DNA of 64,000 nt from Phragmites australis (lineage: Eukaryota > Streptophyta > Magnoliopsida > Poales > Poaceae), in the NCBI RefSeq assembly GCF_958298935.1, contig NC_084924.1:18697819-18761818 (forward strand). Reading direction: 5' to 3'. The stretch's first letter is position 1, and the number at the start of each line of letters is the position of its first letter. Below the pieces are notes generated by a model, which worked only from the letters and a program-made list of their open reading frames with translations, ran no database searches and was not told the origin of the DNA. A program made the position numbers and the translations under genes. Below, piece by piece: positions 32,558 through 44,440 of the stretch.

Positions 32558-33795
32558 TTACAAATAAAACTTTTGGAGTTGATCAATGTTCCACGAGTGC
32601 TCGAGTATCTCGCCGTTTGGAGTGGATAGTCGTACTGACCCAGGTCGAGTGACCTCGACTACTATGTAAGGTCCATCCCACTTAGGCGATAGCTTGTGGC
32701 GTTGGGCCTATTTCCGCACCTTCCGTAGCACAAGGTCCCCAGTAGCGAGTTGCCTGGGTTGAATTTTCTAGCTTTGATATCTATGCAATGCCTACTGGTA
32801 CTTAGCCACTTAAATAGATGCTCGATCTCGATACTCCTCGAGTAAATTTAAGTCATCCGCTCGTAAGTGCTCCTGCCCTTCTTCGGAGTAACTTTCCACG
32901 AGGTGATCCAAATTGTAACTCAATCGGGAGCATCACTTCCGCTCCATGAACCAAGAAGAACGGAGTTTCACCGGTGGCCCTATTAGTCAACGTACGAATG
33001 ACCCATAGTACCAAGGGAAGCTCTTTTACCCAGCATTTCGAGTAGGCTTTTATCCTATCGAAGACCCAAGTTATGATACCCTACAAGACTATACCATCGG
33101 CACGCTCAACTTGACCATTCTTCTGCGGGTGAGCTACTGAGGCGAAACAAGTCTTAATGCCGAATTCTTCGCAGAAAGCAATGATGGTTCAACTTCTGAA
33201 CTGGCTACTGTTATCTATAATTATCTGATGTGGAATGCCGAATCAAGTAATTATGCACCTCATGAACTTCTTGGCCACTTTTGCGGTTTATTTTTCCTAC
33301 GGGTTTGGCCTCTATCCACTAGGTGAACGTGTTGATAGCCACAAATAGGAACTTGAAACCACCTTGGGCCCTTGGGAATGGTCCCAGGATATGCAAGCCC
33401 CAGACAGAGAATGGCCAAGAAAAAGGGATTGTTTGCAAACCTTGGGCTGGTCGAGTGGTCTATCTTCCGAAAAATTGGCAGCTTTTGCACTTTTTGACTA
33501 GCTCAGAAGCATCCTGTAGGGCTGTCGGCCAATAGAATCCCTGGTAGAAATTTTTTTCGACCAAGGTGCGAGAAGACGCATGATTACCACACGTGCCTCC
33601 ATGGATATCGAGCAATATTTTATTTCCCTCTTCCTGAGTGATGCACTTTATCAAGATTCCCTTACTCCCCTTTCGGTAGAGCTTGTCGTGTACCAAAACA
33701 TAGAGCTTGGAGTTATGAGGAATTTTCTTTGCAGACGCATCATCATCAGGATCAGGGATGTCTCGACCCTCGAGATAGGCCTGGTACGGAGTCAT
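32558..33795 (-). pseudogene. Element C (Tat) integrase
   Basis: The minus strand from 33795 reads MTPYQAYLEGRDIP, KLYVLVHDKLYRKGSKG, then the zinc-binding HGGTCGNHASSRTLVEKNFYQGFYW...CKSCQFF. The core is broken by several stops (WGLHILGPFP, FLFVAINTFT*WIEAKPV). The C terminus, VTRPGSVRLSTPNGEILEHSWNIDQLQKFYL, ends at 32558, the usual Tat pol end. At the first Asp site the expected D.. appears as HILGP, so the catalytic Asp seems lost. Confidence 0.82.
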
Positions 33796-34970
33796 CTAAG
33801 TCGGGTTGCGTTTGACTAGTGCAGCATCCGTGTCTGCGGGTTCTGCCTCGCTGACCTGACCAGACTGCTGGTCGGGATGGGCAACATCTATTAGCCGAAT
33901 TGTCGGGACAAATGGCTTAAGGAGTTTCTCAACGAAGACCCCTATGGGTACCGGTCCTCGAGAAGAAGTGAGTTTAGCAAGTTCATCTGCACCAGAGTTA
34001 TCACTCCTTCTAATATGCGTCACTTCTAGCCCTTTGAACTTTTGCTTGAGCTTTCGTACCTCGGGTAAGTAAGCCATCATGTTGTCGTCCAAGCACTGGT
34101 ACTCCTTTTCAACTTGGTTTATGACTAGCTATGAGTCTCATTTCACAAGAAGTCATTTAATCCCAAGCGATGTAGCTATGCGGAGCCCGTTTACGAGTCC
34201 TTCATATTCTGCAGCACATTATTAGAAGCTTTAAAGTTTAACTGAACAACGTACCTGAGTTCGTCGCCTGTTATAGATTTGAGCACAATGCCAGCCCCTG
34301 AGCCCTGGAGCGTGAGCGATCCATCAAAAAAGAGCGTCCAGTGATCTTCGACCATGTTTGGCCTTTTTTCCTCAACGCTTGTCCATTCAGCGATGAAATC
34401 TACTAACACTCGGAATTTCACGCTTGTACATGGTGAGTAGCTTACGTCGAACTCATTTAGTTCTACCGCCTATTGCGCAATTCATCCAATAGCATGATTA
34501 TGTATTACATCCTTTAGCGGATACGTCATTATGACCGTGATCCTGTGTGATTGAAAGTAGTGCTGTAATTTCTGGGAAGATATCAAGGCTGCATACATCA
34601 GCTTTTGTACTTGCGGGTATCGTAGCTTAGCATCGTGTAGAACCTCGCTCATGTAATAAACAGGTTTCTGGACCTTGGCCTTTTTCTCGGGACATTCCTG
34701 TTCGACTGCCAGTACCATTCTTACAACTTGTTGGGTACCTACAATATACAAATAGAGCTCCTCTTTCTCATTAGGCGGTGTAAGAATCAATGGGGAAGAT
34801 AAGTACCTTTTTAAGTCCTAGAAGGCACATTCCGTTTCTTCTGTCCACTCGAATTGATCTTGTTTCTTCAATAACTTGAACAAAGGTATTCCTCCCTCGC
34901 CCATCCTAGAAATGAACCGACTAAGAGTAGCGATGCAATGTGTCAGTTTTTGAACCTCCTTCAGTGTTCA
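33796..34970 (-). pseudogene. Element C (Tat) RNase H and extra archaeal-type RNase H
   Basis: Two RNase H regions lie between RT and integrase. The first (about 34480-34900, minus) has PVYYMSEVLHDAKLRYPQVQK, the standard Ty3 RNase H and connection. The second (34421-33796) has WTLFFDGSLTLQGSGAGIVL, the D-G-S/A start of the archaeal-type RNase H gained by Tat elements, and later THIRRSDNSGADELAKL with its conserved N..AD.LA. The duplicate RNase H is the hallmark that assigns this element to Tat. Stops and frame changes occur between and within both. Confidence 0.85.
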
Positions 34971-35960
34971 AGGTGACCGCATCTGGTCGAGAGCCTCAAT
35001 TTTGCGCAGGTTCGCCTCAATGCTGCGACTTGACACTGGGAAGCTGAGAAGCTTGCCTGATGGCACACCAAACGTGCACTTTTCGGGGTTGAGCATCATG
35101 CGATACTTCCTGAGATTGTCGAATGTTTCCATGAGATCGTGAACCAATGCTTTTCTAGTTTCTGACTTGACTGCAACATCATCGACGTATGCTTCTACAT
35201 TGCGCCCAATTTGGGGTTGTAGACAATTTTGAATACACCTTTGATACGTAGCACCAGCGTTTTTTAAACCGAAAGGCATCTTTACATTGCAAAATACACC
35301 GAAGGGAGTAGTAAAAGATTTTTTCTCCTCATCCTCTAATCCCATGCTAATTTGGTGATACCTGAATAGGCATCTAGAAAACATAGCAATTCGCAGCCTG
35401 CCGTAGAGTCAACGATCTGGTCGATGTACGGGAGGGGAAAAGGATCCTTGGGGCAAGCCTTATTGAGGTCGGTGAGGTTGACGCACATTCTCCATCTCCA
35501 TTGGCCTTCTTGACAAGGATGGGATTCGCAAGCCATGTAGGATGATGCACTTCTCGAATGAAGCCTACCTTTAGGAGTTTATCGACCTCCTCCTGGATGG
35601 CTCGCTTCCTATCTTCCACAAATCTTTGCTGCTTCTCCACCACAGGCTTGGCGCCGGGTTTAACAACTAGTCGAAGCTCGATCACCTCCTTGGGGACCCC
35701 AGGCATATCGGACGATTGCCATGCGAACACGTCTTGGTTTGCGTGGAGGAAGGTGATGAACTCGAGTTCCTATTTGGGGTCAAGATTGGCCCCCATCTTA
35801 ACCGTCTTGGATGGTTCAAATGGGTTGAGAGGCACTGCCTAGATGGAACCACTGATCTTCTTATTGTTGACACCATCGTTGATCATCAGCTTCTTCTCCC
35901 CCAAGGTCGACCAAGAGCTCAACCCCTCCTCCGCCGCTGACGGACCCACGCTCCTGACCC
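34968..35960 (-). pseudogene. Element C (Tat) reverse transcriptase and upstream linker
   Basis: The minus strand reads MFAWQSSDMPGVPKEVIELRL, then RKRAIQEEVDKLLKVGFIREV, WLANPILVKKANG, LNKACPKDPFPLPYIDQIVD, a frame change near 35370, MPFGLKNAGATYQRC, VEAYVDDVAVKSE (active site YVDD kept) and LNPEKCTFGVPSGKLL. Known role: RNA- and DNA-directed DNA synthesis. Upstream of about 35960 the sequence no longer fits the element. Protease, gag, primer site and 5' LTR are absent, so the element is 5'-truncated. Confidence 0.86.
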
Positions 35961-36950
35961 ACGGATGCGTGTCTACCTGGTGCACGACAGCATGCATGGC
36001 TAGGGCAAGGCCAACAGGGAGGGCTTCTACGCTGTTGCGCCCTGGATGCACACGTGCCACCCGCTCACCCTCGCTTACTCCTTCTGCGCGCCCACCGCCG
36101 GATCTGAACAATGAACTGCCACCGATTTGTGCTGACGGTGTCGCTGCCTCTCTCACGAGTCGATTGTGTTGCTCAAGAATCTGTCGGTTATGCTTTGGTG
36201 CTGCTGGCTGGCACCTCGTTGATGGCCTTTCCATACTCAAGGTGTTGCACAACCAATGCTACTACTTGGGATCACGCTATGTGGGCTACTGATGGCTATG
36301 TTGGGTCATGTTTTCAATGGGCTACTTCTTGGTGGATACTGGACTTTCAATCTCCACTAGTATTATCTCACTACTACCTACTAGTTTCTTAGTTTCGTAT
36401 TAGAGACTTTGTAATTACGCTACTTTCATACAAGTCTTAGTCTCCTTTTGAATTCTTCTATACCATGAGAGTCCATATATTCCTTCATCCATTAGTTGAT
36501 TTCTTTTTAGTCATTATTGATGCAACTTAGATATCTAGATCTTTTCGTAGCATTAGTGACAACTTTTTTTGTTGTCTCGCTACTTGTCATTGATGTGTTT
36601 GTGATTCTTGATCTAGGGCGTTCTTGTGTCATCTTGATCTTTCCGTAGCTTTAGTGATAATTTTGTCTATCATCTAGCTACTCATTGTCGCTTTGTTGCG
36701 ATTTTTGACCAAGGACACTTTTTGTTGTCATCATCATTACTCTATGACGTGTGCTTCATTCTGCACTTCTTTAGCTTGATTCGATGGGATTACCAAGGCT
36801 TCACTCTATGAAAACTTTAAAGAGATAGCTTTTGTATGTTTTAGTATAAGTTTATTACTTAGTATCACCTCCTTCAAATGCAACTCTATTGCATACGCCT
36901 TGCATTTAATGGGAGTGAGGAATATAGAGTCTCTATCGTTTACATGTAGG
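35961..36950. other. Unassigned region with a weak tandem duplication
   Basis: 35961-36360 is moderately GC-rich with frames on both strands but no domain. 36534-36597 and about 36632-36693 are diverged copies of one segment (GATCTTTTCGTAGCATTAGTGA versus GATCTTTCCGTAGCTTTAGTGA), offset about 97 bases. No gene was seen. Confidence 0.4.
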
Positions 36951-36952
36951 TT

Positions 36953-37052
36953 GTTAGAGTCTTTATCCTATACTCCCTGATGTACTCTATATATTACCCC
37001 TAGGAGCAACTATTGAATACAAGTTGCTATTTCTAACACAAAATATCAGATA
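36953..37052 (+). repeat. Possible copia or TRIM LTR end with degenerate primer site
   Basis: TGTTAGAGTCTTTATCC at the start and GCTATTTCTAACA at 37026-37038 give TGTT...AACA ends only 86 bases apart, with a CTCTATATATTACC TATA-like stretch between. It is followed by AAATATCAGATAA, a weak match to the copia primer site. It could be a very short LTR or only the last part of a longer one. Confidence 0.35.
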
Positions 37053-37521
37053 ATTGGTGGGGTTTTATGAGATATTTTCTAAAGAGAGGATTCTAATAGA
37101 TTACAAGATTATCTTAGGCAGCATACCTCGGATATTCGGCACATCCATTGGAGTTGGTGAAGTAGGTAAATTTCCCTGGTTCCCCCAATACACTTGTTAG
37201 GAATTTATTTCCCTTCTTTTTCCTATGCTGACCAATCGTTATTGTTAATATGCAGATTATTCACCCAATTCATGATCAGTCTTTCTACTTAACAGAGGAG
37301 CTAAAGTGTTGGATAAAATAGCACTTTCAGATTTAATTTAATTCCTAAATATAACATGAGCAGGAACAGATCAACTCATCATACTGCAAGAGTCTATCCT
37401 AGACATATATCTCTCTAATATATTCCAGGATAAAAGTAGCAAGAAAACAGGTATGCTAAACATGATATATCATTGTGAGAGTACCCATCAACAGCGTGAG
37501 ATGCAAAGCCCCCGTGATGGT
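37053..37521. other. Left flank of element F, nothing recognised
   Basis: AT-rich, no gene called. The last 60 bases may be coding when joined to the right flank of F (see findings). Confidence 0.3.
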
Positions 37522-37526
37522 GATAC
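37522..37526. other. Target site duplication of element F, left copy (GATAC)
   Basis: GATAC precedes the TGAAAG start of the 5' LTR. GATGC follows the 3' LTR at 52855-52859. One base differs, consistent with decay. Confidence 0.7.
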
Positions 37527-39002
37527 TGAAAGTGCATCTAAGCCCCCTATGTGGGTTTTGGATAATTCATGACAAACGATTAAGGGACTAATGAGTTCAA
37601 TGAGGATTTGGACAAGTATTAGTCCCTTTGAAGAAGTAAAATGACGTTGGCGTCCCTCAAAAAGAAAAGAGAAGTGGCATATAGTTACTCAACATATGTA
37701 AATTTATTTTATTTTCGAATTTCAGTATAGGTGCATCGTACTATCAAGAGTGATGCATTTAGATTGACTTGAAGTTGTCTTAGTGCTCAAATAACTCTTT
37801 TAGACCAAAGATGAGAGACACATTACCCCACAAACACCAAATGTTTTAAAAAATTGTTGGGACCCGGAGTCTCTAGGTTAGCCCAGATACTCCGTGTGAC
37901 CGAAGTCTTCGGACAATGCTTCGGCAGGGGGTTCTCGGTCTGTGGTTGGAGTTCAACCCGGAGTCTCCGGGTTAGCCTGGATACTCCAGGTGACCAGAGT
38001 CTCTGGATGATACACTGGTAAAGAGTCTCGGTTAGAGCCTAAAAGTTTCACCCGGAGTATCTGGGTTGACCTAGGTACTCTGGGTTGGGTTCCGGACAAG
38101 CTCATAGTTGTAAGATAAATGCCAACATGGAGTTTCCGCGTTCCGCATTGATTTGGATACTCCGGGTCCATACCAAATGTACTGTAATGGCTAGTTTTGG
38201 GGGGCTGGGTTTAAATACCCTTTCACCCCCTCCTTCATTTGCTGCTGAACCAACTCAAGACAAAAGCATTCAAAGCTATTTTAGAGCTCTCTCACTCCTC
38301 TAGTGCATTAAATCTTTCAAGGATTTGAGAGTTGGGATTGGAAAAGTGTGATTGAGTGCTAGTGAGCAAAATTCCATTGTTTGAGCACTTGAGGTCCTCA
38401 TCAAGGCGTCAACTCGCATTCTTTAATCTTGGAGCTTGAAGCTCCTAGATGACTAGGCGTCACCCGGTAAGCACCCAAGCTTGTGGAGTGCCTCGGGAAG
38501 TTTGTGAAGGTCATCCTCACCTCCGCAAGGAAAGAGGAAAGTTGAGTAAGCCTCGAGCTTGATCTTCATGGTCGCTTGATGAGGATAATGGTTGAGAGAG
38601 ACCCAGCTCTTTGTGAGCACCCCAATGGAGACATAGGATCGTTTGATCCAAACTTCGGGAAACAAATTCGTGTCTCATTTGATTTCTTTGTTATTCTAGT
38701 TGTTTTTTTGGACGATTTCCCCGATCTACGTGTTTGTGTGTTTCTAGTTGCAGGTGATCCTTTGAAAAGCCTTCATACATCCTTAGGAACATGTGGTAAC
38801 ATATGACATCAAATAGATTTACTTAGAATTTCATAGCGTTTGATTTCCTGTTTTATCCGGACTATCCGGGCAGAACCTGGAACCTCCGGACGCGGAGTAT
38901 CCGGGTTGACCCGGATTATCCGAAAAGTTTAATCCACCTCAAAGTTTCAAATTTCAGAAAATACCTAGTCACCCTCCCTCTATGCGACATCTTGTATATT
39001 CA
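37527..39002 (+). repeat. 5' LTR of element F
   Basis: It runs from TGAAAGTGCATCTAAGCC to TTGTATATTCA (1476 bases). It contains an array of CCCGGAGTCTCCGGG-type motifs (37860-38175 and 38845-38935) and a TATA-like TTTAAATACC near 38208-38217, followed by a leader with ACAAAAGCATTCAAAGC. Confidence 0.9.
37857..38175 (+). repeat. Array of CCCGGAGTCTCCGGG palindrome motifs in the F LTR
   Basis: A perfect 15-base palindrome with one central base lies at 37957-37971 (CCCGGAGTCTCCGGG). Variants such as CCCGGAGTATCTGGG, GGATACTCCAGG and CCGGACAATGCTTCGG recur every 20-40 bases, alternating a GGAGTCTCC and a GGATACTCC form. The same array is in the 3' LTR (47985-48350). Confidence 0.75.
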
Positions 39003-39004
39003 AT

Positions 39005-39017
39005 TGGTATCAGAGCC
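39005..39017 (+). other. Primer binding site of element F
   Basis: TGGTATCAGAGCC, two bases inside the 5' LTR end, complementary to initiator tRNA-Met. Confidence 0.9.
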
Positions 39018-39056
39018 TAACCTCCTTCAAGGCTTCACCGCTTGGAGGATTGGAAG

Positions 39057-41190
39057 ATGTCCGCATCCGGGGAAAAGAGTCCGAAAGGTACGGGAAGTCC
39101 AAAGGATGCCATTTCAACATCGGGACGGTAAAGGGAAGTGAGTAGCAATTGAGTTCAATTATGACAAATTAAATGCATCTAATTCTTATATATCCGTGCC
39201 ATCCGGACGTGCACCATATTTTTATGGTACACATTATGCCGCTTGGAGACACAAAATGAAATTGCATTTAATTTCTCTTCATTCAAGTATTTGGTAGATT
39301 GTTTGCATAGGTTATGATTTACCGAATGAAGATAAGGAGCTCACTCCCGAATAAGAGCAAAGCATCCACTACAATGCACAAGCCGCAAGTGTATTACTTG
39401 GCGCCTTGAGCCTCGAGGAGTTCAATAAGGTGGATGAGCTTGAGGAGGCCAAAACAATATGGGACACACTCCAAGTCGCACATGAAGGCACCACAAGCGT
39501 GAGAGAGTCCAATATAGAGTTGCTCGAGGGCAAATTGGGAAGATTTGTGATGGATGATGATGAAACCCCTCAAGCAATGTATGACCGCATGATGGTGTTG
39601 GTGAAAAAAATTAGAGGGCTTGGAAGTGACGAGTTAGATGATCACAAGATGGTGAGAAGATTGCTAAGAGATTTTGCTCCAAGAAACCCCACCTTGGTGG
39701 CTCTTATCCGAGGAAGAAGACATTACTAGAGGCTCACACCAAACGATGTGCTCAGAAGAATCCTTGCTCACGAGCTCATGGATGAGGAAGAAAATGAAGT
39801 CAAGAATCTTGTCAAGCAAAGCTCCATCTCCAAGTACAAAGAAGTAGCATTCAAGGCAAGCAAGAGCAAGTAAGTTGAAGAATCAAGCTCGAGTGAAGAT
39901 GAGAACTCGGAATATGAAGAAATAGTCTTCTTTGTGAGAAAGTTCAAAAATTTCATGAAGAAGGGTGGCTATAGCAAATGCAAGAGAGATATGTCCAAAA
40001 GAAGAACATCCAAGAGAACTCGCTATGAGTGTGGCGAAGTTGGCCACTTCATCACCGAGTTCCCTAACAAGAAGAAGAGCAAGGACAAAGAAGAAACTAA
40101 GAACAAGCATTTCAAGAAGGACATGTACAAGACCCACAAGAAAAAAATACTCATGTCAAGCTTACATTGGCGAAGAGTGGGATTCCAACTCCAACACCGA
40201 TGATGAAGGAGTCACCACCATCACCATTCGCTCCTCATACACCGACAAAGTCATTTTTTGGTGACATGAGCGATGAGGACACTCCCAAGTGTCTCATGGA
40301 TAAAAGACACAAGGTAAAATCACAATCCAAGCACCTAGATAGTGATAGTGATAGTGATAGTAATGGTGGTTGTGAAAGCATGTTAAAGGTCTTAGTAAAA
40401 ATATCATGTTTAAACTGAAAGAACTAATGGAAACAATAGAGGGTCAAGAGAAGATTCTTGAGAATCAAGATGACTTGCTCATCCTTGAAAAGGAGAGAAA
40501 CCTTGAACTCTAGGATCTCCTTGCTAAAGAGAGGGAGAAGGTTGAGGAGTTGACCAAGCAATTAAGCTTGGCGAATAAATCCGTTGCTAGTCTTGAGAGT
40601 AGGAATGTTACACTTCAAGAGAATTTCAAATATGTGAATGAATCTCATAAAACTCTTGAAGTGCAATTTCATGCTCTTAAGAATAACACTCCCACCTCTA
40701 ATGATGCAACCTTACTCTCTAGTGCTTCCACTAGTAATGGTTGTTCTTGTTGTTACAATATTGATATAAATACTTGTGCTACTAATGTTCAATCTTTGCA
40801 AGCATTGAAAAAATAAAATGAGAGGCTAAACGCCTTGGTTAAGTATGGGTGAATCAAGACATACAAATCCAAAGATGCACTATACAAGACAATTGAGGCT
40901 AAGGATAATAAGCAAAAGAGAGGTCTTGGTTTTGACATGCATACAAGCAAGCCAATTGAGCGTGTGATGATAAATGGCAAGGAGTGCCTTAAGTTTGTCA
41001 AGGAAAATGGAAAACCACATGCTCACACAACACAAGTCAAACAACCCAAAGGCCATGCACCTCAAGCAACCTTTTATGCATCTTATGTTTTGAAGAGGAA
41101 TCACCGTGGTAAAGTAGTTGCTTTATATGTTGGTGCCGCACAAAGGATCGAGTTATCAAAAGGAGTGTGTGGGTGCCAAAAGTTCTTGTG
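39057..41190 (+). pseudogene. Element F gag with damaged zinc knuckle and long C-terminal extension
   Basis: It starts MSASGEKSPKGTGSPKD at 39057 and is soon broken by stops. From about 39200: APYFYGTHYAAW (UBN2 start), then ELEEAKTIWDTLQVAHEGT and DDHKMVRRLLRDFAPRN (39406-39729). A zinc-knuckle-like YECGEVGHFITEFPNKK lies near 40025: of the CX2CX4HX4C set the first and last Cys are replaced (R and F), so metal binding should fail. After an acidic DSDSDSDSN stretch comes a helical segment (EKVEELTKQLSLANKSVASL), then GFDMHTSKPIERVMING and VLKRNHRGKVVAL, a C-terminal region usual in SIRE/Maximus elements. Stops at 39727, 39871 and 40419 among others. Confidence 0.85.
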
Positions 41191-41259
41191 ACTAATGTGA
41201 AACGATCAAAACAAATTTGGGTACCTAAAACAAAAGCTTAACTTGTTTTGTAGGCATAT

Positions 41260-42534
41260 TACTTCGCTGGATCAAGTTGGATGCTTGATAGTGGATGTAC
41301 CAATCATATGACCGGAGAGAAGAACATGTTTTCATCATTTGAAGAAAATGGAGGAATACATGAAAATATTGTCTTTGGAGATGATGGAAAAGGAGAGGTA
41401 ATCGGTCTAGGTAAAATTGCTATTTCCAATTATCATTCTATCTCAAATATCTTGTTAGTTAAATCTCTTAGCTACAATTTGTTATCCGTATTACAACTTT
41501 GTGAAATGGGCTACAATTATCTCTTTACTAATGAGGGTGCGATCGTCTCTAAAAGGGAAGACTTCTCAATATCTTTTACCAGTCAATTGAATGGTAAACT
41601 TTATCTCGTTGATTTTTCAACGGAAGAAGTGAGGCCTAAGACTTGCTTGATTGCTAAGTCTAGCATGGGTTGGCTATGGCACTGCTGACTAGCCTATATT
41701 GGTATGAGAAATTTGACTAAACTTCTAAAGGGAGAGCACATCCTAAAACTAACAAACGTTTCCTTTGAGAAAGAAATAATTTGTAGTGCATGTCAAGCGG
41801 GCAAGCAAGTTGGAGCTCCTCACCATGCCAAGAATGTGATGATGACCACAAGGTCATTGGAGCTTCTTCACATGGATTTGTTTGGACCGATCGCCTACAT
41901 AAGCATTGATGGTAACAAATATGGTTTGGTTATTATTGATGATTATTCTCGTTTCACTTGGGTATTCTTTTTTGCATGATAAAAGTGAAATACAAGTCAT
42001 ATTCAAGAAATTTGTTAGAAGAGCTCAAAATGAATTTGATGTGAAGATCGAAGGGTGAGAAGCGACAATGGTAGTGAATTCAAAAATACTCAAATTGAAG
42101 AGTTTCTTGATGAAGAAGGGATCAAGCATGAGTTCTCAGCACCCTACTCCCCTCAACAAAATAGGGTTGTCGAAAGAAAGAATAGGACTCTCATAGAGTC
42201 AGCAAGGACCATGCTTGATGAGTACAAGATTTTAGATCAATTTTGGGCAAAGGCCATCAATACCACATGCCATGCCATCAACCGGTTATATCTCCACAAG
42301 ATCTTAAAAAAGACCGCTTATGAGCTTCTAACCGGTAAAAAACCTAATGTTTTATATTTTAGGGTTTTTGGTAGCAAATGCTTTATTCTAAATAAGAAGG
42401 CAAAAAGCTCTAAGTTTGCTCCTAAAGTAGATGAAGGTTTCTTACTTGGTTATGGATCAAATTCCTACACCTACTGTGTTTTCAACAAAACCACCAGTTG
42501 TGTTGAAATTGTGTGTGACGTGACATTTGATTAA
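41260..42534 (+). pseudogene. Element F protease and integrase
   Basis: SWMLDSGCTNHMTGEKNMF carries the copia protease D-S-G-C motif. The pre-integrase segment has GWLWHC, then a stop where a zinc-binding Arg/His stretch normally stands, and CSACQAGKQVG. The integrase core has LELLHMDLFGPI (first Asp), VIIDDYSRFTW, a frame break near 41980, VRSDNGSEFKN (second Asp) and VVERKNRTLIESARTML (Glu), all three catalytic residues being present. The end is CVEIVCDVTFD then a stop at 42533. Confidence 0.9.
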
Positions 42535-42949
42535 TCTAACAGCTCTCAAGTAGAGCAAGTTGATCCTAATGTTTTAGGTGATGAAAAAATTCCAAGCGAA
42601 GCAATCAAGAATATGGCAATAGGTGAAATCAAGACTCAAGAGCCCCAAGAACGACAGTGGCTAATAATGATCAAGTTCGTCCATCTTCATCAACTCAAGT
42701 AGAGCCACCAACATCAAGTTAAGATCAAGACCTAGCACATGATGACTCTAACAAATTGCTTGGTAATGATGAAGTGGATGATATTCAACCCCAATCCCAA
42801 GTGCCACATCCAAGAGTCCATCAAAGTATCCAAAGAGATCACCCGGTTGACAACATCCTCGGTGATATACAAAAGGGGGGTAAACACTTGTTCTAGAATT
42901 GCAATTTTTTGTGAATATTACTCTTTTGTTTCCTCCTTGGAACCTTCGA

Positions 42950-44440
42950 AGGTGGAAGATGCACTTGGTGATCCGGATTGGGTGGTGGCCATGCAAGAAG
43001 AGCTCAACAACTTCAAAAGAAATGAAGTTTGGTCACTAGTGGAAAGACCAAATCAAAACGTGATTGGCACCAAATGGATCTTCCGTAACAAACAAGATGA
43101 GAACGGGATCGTGACGAGAAACAAGGCAAGGTTGGTTGCTCGAGACTTAATGCGAATAGAAGGTTTTGATTTTGGTGAGATTTATGCTCCCGTAGCTAGG
43201 CTTGAGTCAATTCGCAAATTACTTGCCTATGCTACTCACCATGATTTCAAGTTGTATCAAATGAACGTGAAGAGTGCTGTTCTTAATGGACCAATTTTCA
43301 AATTGGTATTTGTGGAGCAACAACTCGGATTTGAAGATCCTAAGTATCATCATCATATGTATAAACTCCATAAGGCGCTCTATGAGCTTAAGCAAGCACC
43401 TAGAGCATGGTATGAATACCTTAGGATTTTCTTATCAAAAAAGACTTTGAAATATGCAATGCCGATTCTACTCTTTTCACTAAAAATGTTGATAATGATT
43501 TATTTGTGTGCCAAATATATATCGATGATATTATATTTGGTTCTACTAACAAAATATTTTGTGAAGAGTTTAGTAGGATCATGACCAAGAGGTTTGAAAT
43601 GTCAATGATGGGAGAGTTGAAGTTCTTTGTAAGATTTCAAATCAAACAACTCAAGGAAGGGACCATCATATGTCAAACAAAGTACATCAAAGATATATTC
43701 AAGAAGTTTGACATGGAGAATGCGAAGCCTATCAAGACTCCCATGCAAGTCAATGGACATCTCGACCTCAACGAAGATGGGAAGGCCATGGATCAAAAGG
43801 TATATCGCTCCATGATAGGATCCTTACTTTATCTTTGTGCATCTAGGCCCGATATTATGCTTAGTGTGTGCATGTTTGCAATATTTTAAGCCGCTCTAAA
43901 AGAGTGCCATTTAGTGGCCATCAAGAGAATTCTTAGATATTTGGTTCATACTCCTTACCTTGGCTTATGGTATCCTAAAGGTTCATCCTTTGAACTCATC
44001 GGCTATTTGGATTCCGATTATGCCGGTTGTAAAGTGGATAGGAAAAGCACATCTGGGACTTGCCGATTCTTGGGTAGGTCCCTGGTGTCTTGGTAACCAA
44101 AGAAATTAAATTCCATAGCCCTATCCACAGCCGAAGCCAAGTATGTTGCTGCGGGCGCTTGTTGTGTACAACTACTTTGGATGAGGCAAACCTTGAGAGA
44201 CTATGGCTACAACATGACCAAAGTCCCACTTTTGTGTGATAATGAGAGTGCCATCAAAATAGCCAACAATCCCGTACAACACTCAAGAACAAAATATTTA
44301 GACATCCGTCACCATTTCTTGAGAGACCACTCAACCAAAGGGGATATCGATATTCACCATGTGAAAACCAAAAAAAAGCTAGCCCATATCCTCACCAAGC
44401 TACTAGATGAGTAAAGGTTTTGTGAATTGAAAAGTGAGCT
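42950..44440 (+). pseudogene. Element F reverse transcriptase and RNase H
   Basis: RT: EDALGDPDWVVAMQEELNNF, GTKWIFRNKQDENG, GFDFGEIYAPVARLESIR, then YQMNVKSAVLNG. In the last, the expected catalytic Asp of the D-V-K-S-A-F motif is Asn. A frame change near 43430 precedes CQIYIDDIIFGSTN (YIDD). RNase H: GYLDSDYAGCKVDRKSTSG, a stop at 44094, TAEAKYVAAGACC, LCDNESAIKIANN and TKYLDIRHHFLRDHS, ending KKLAHILTKLLDE at 44414. The gene is inactive. Confidence 0.9.

Noticed and set aside
37857..38175. Regular short repeats that might be read as a CRISPR-like array
   Set aside because: Repeats are variable 15-base palindromes inside a retrotransposon LTR in plant DNA, with neither constant repeats nor unique spacers of fixed size, and no cas genes.
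38990..39020. TGGTATCAGAGCC sites as tRNA gene fragments
   Set aside because: They match only the 3' acceptor end of initiator tRNA-Met in complement and sit at LTR borders, so they are primer sites and not tRNA genes. No tRNA gene was found.
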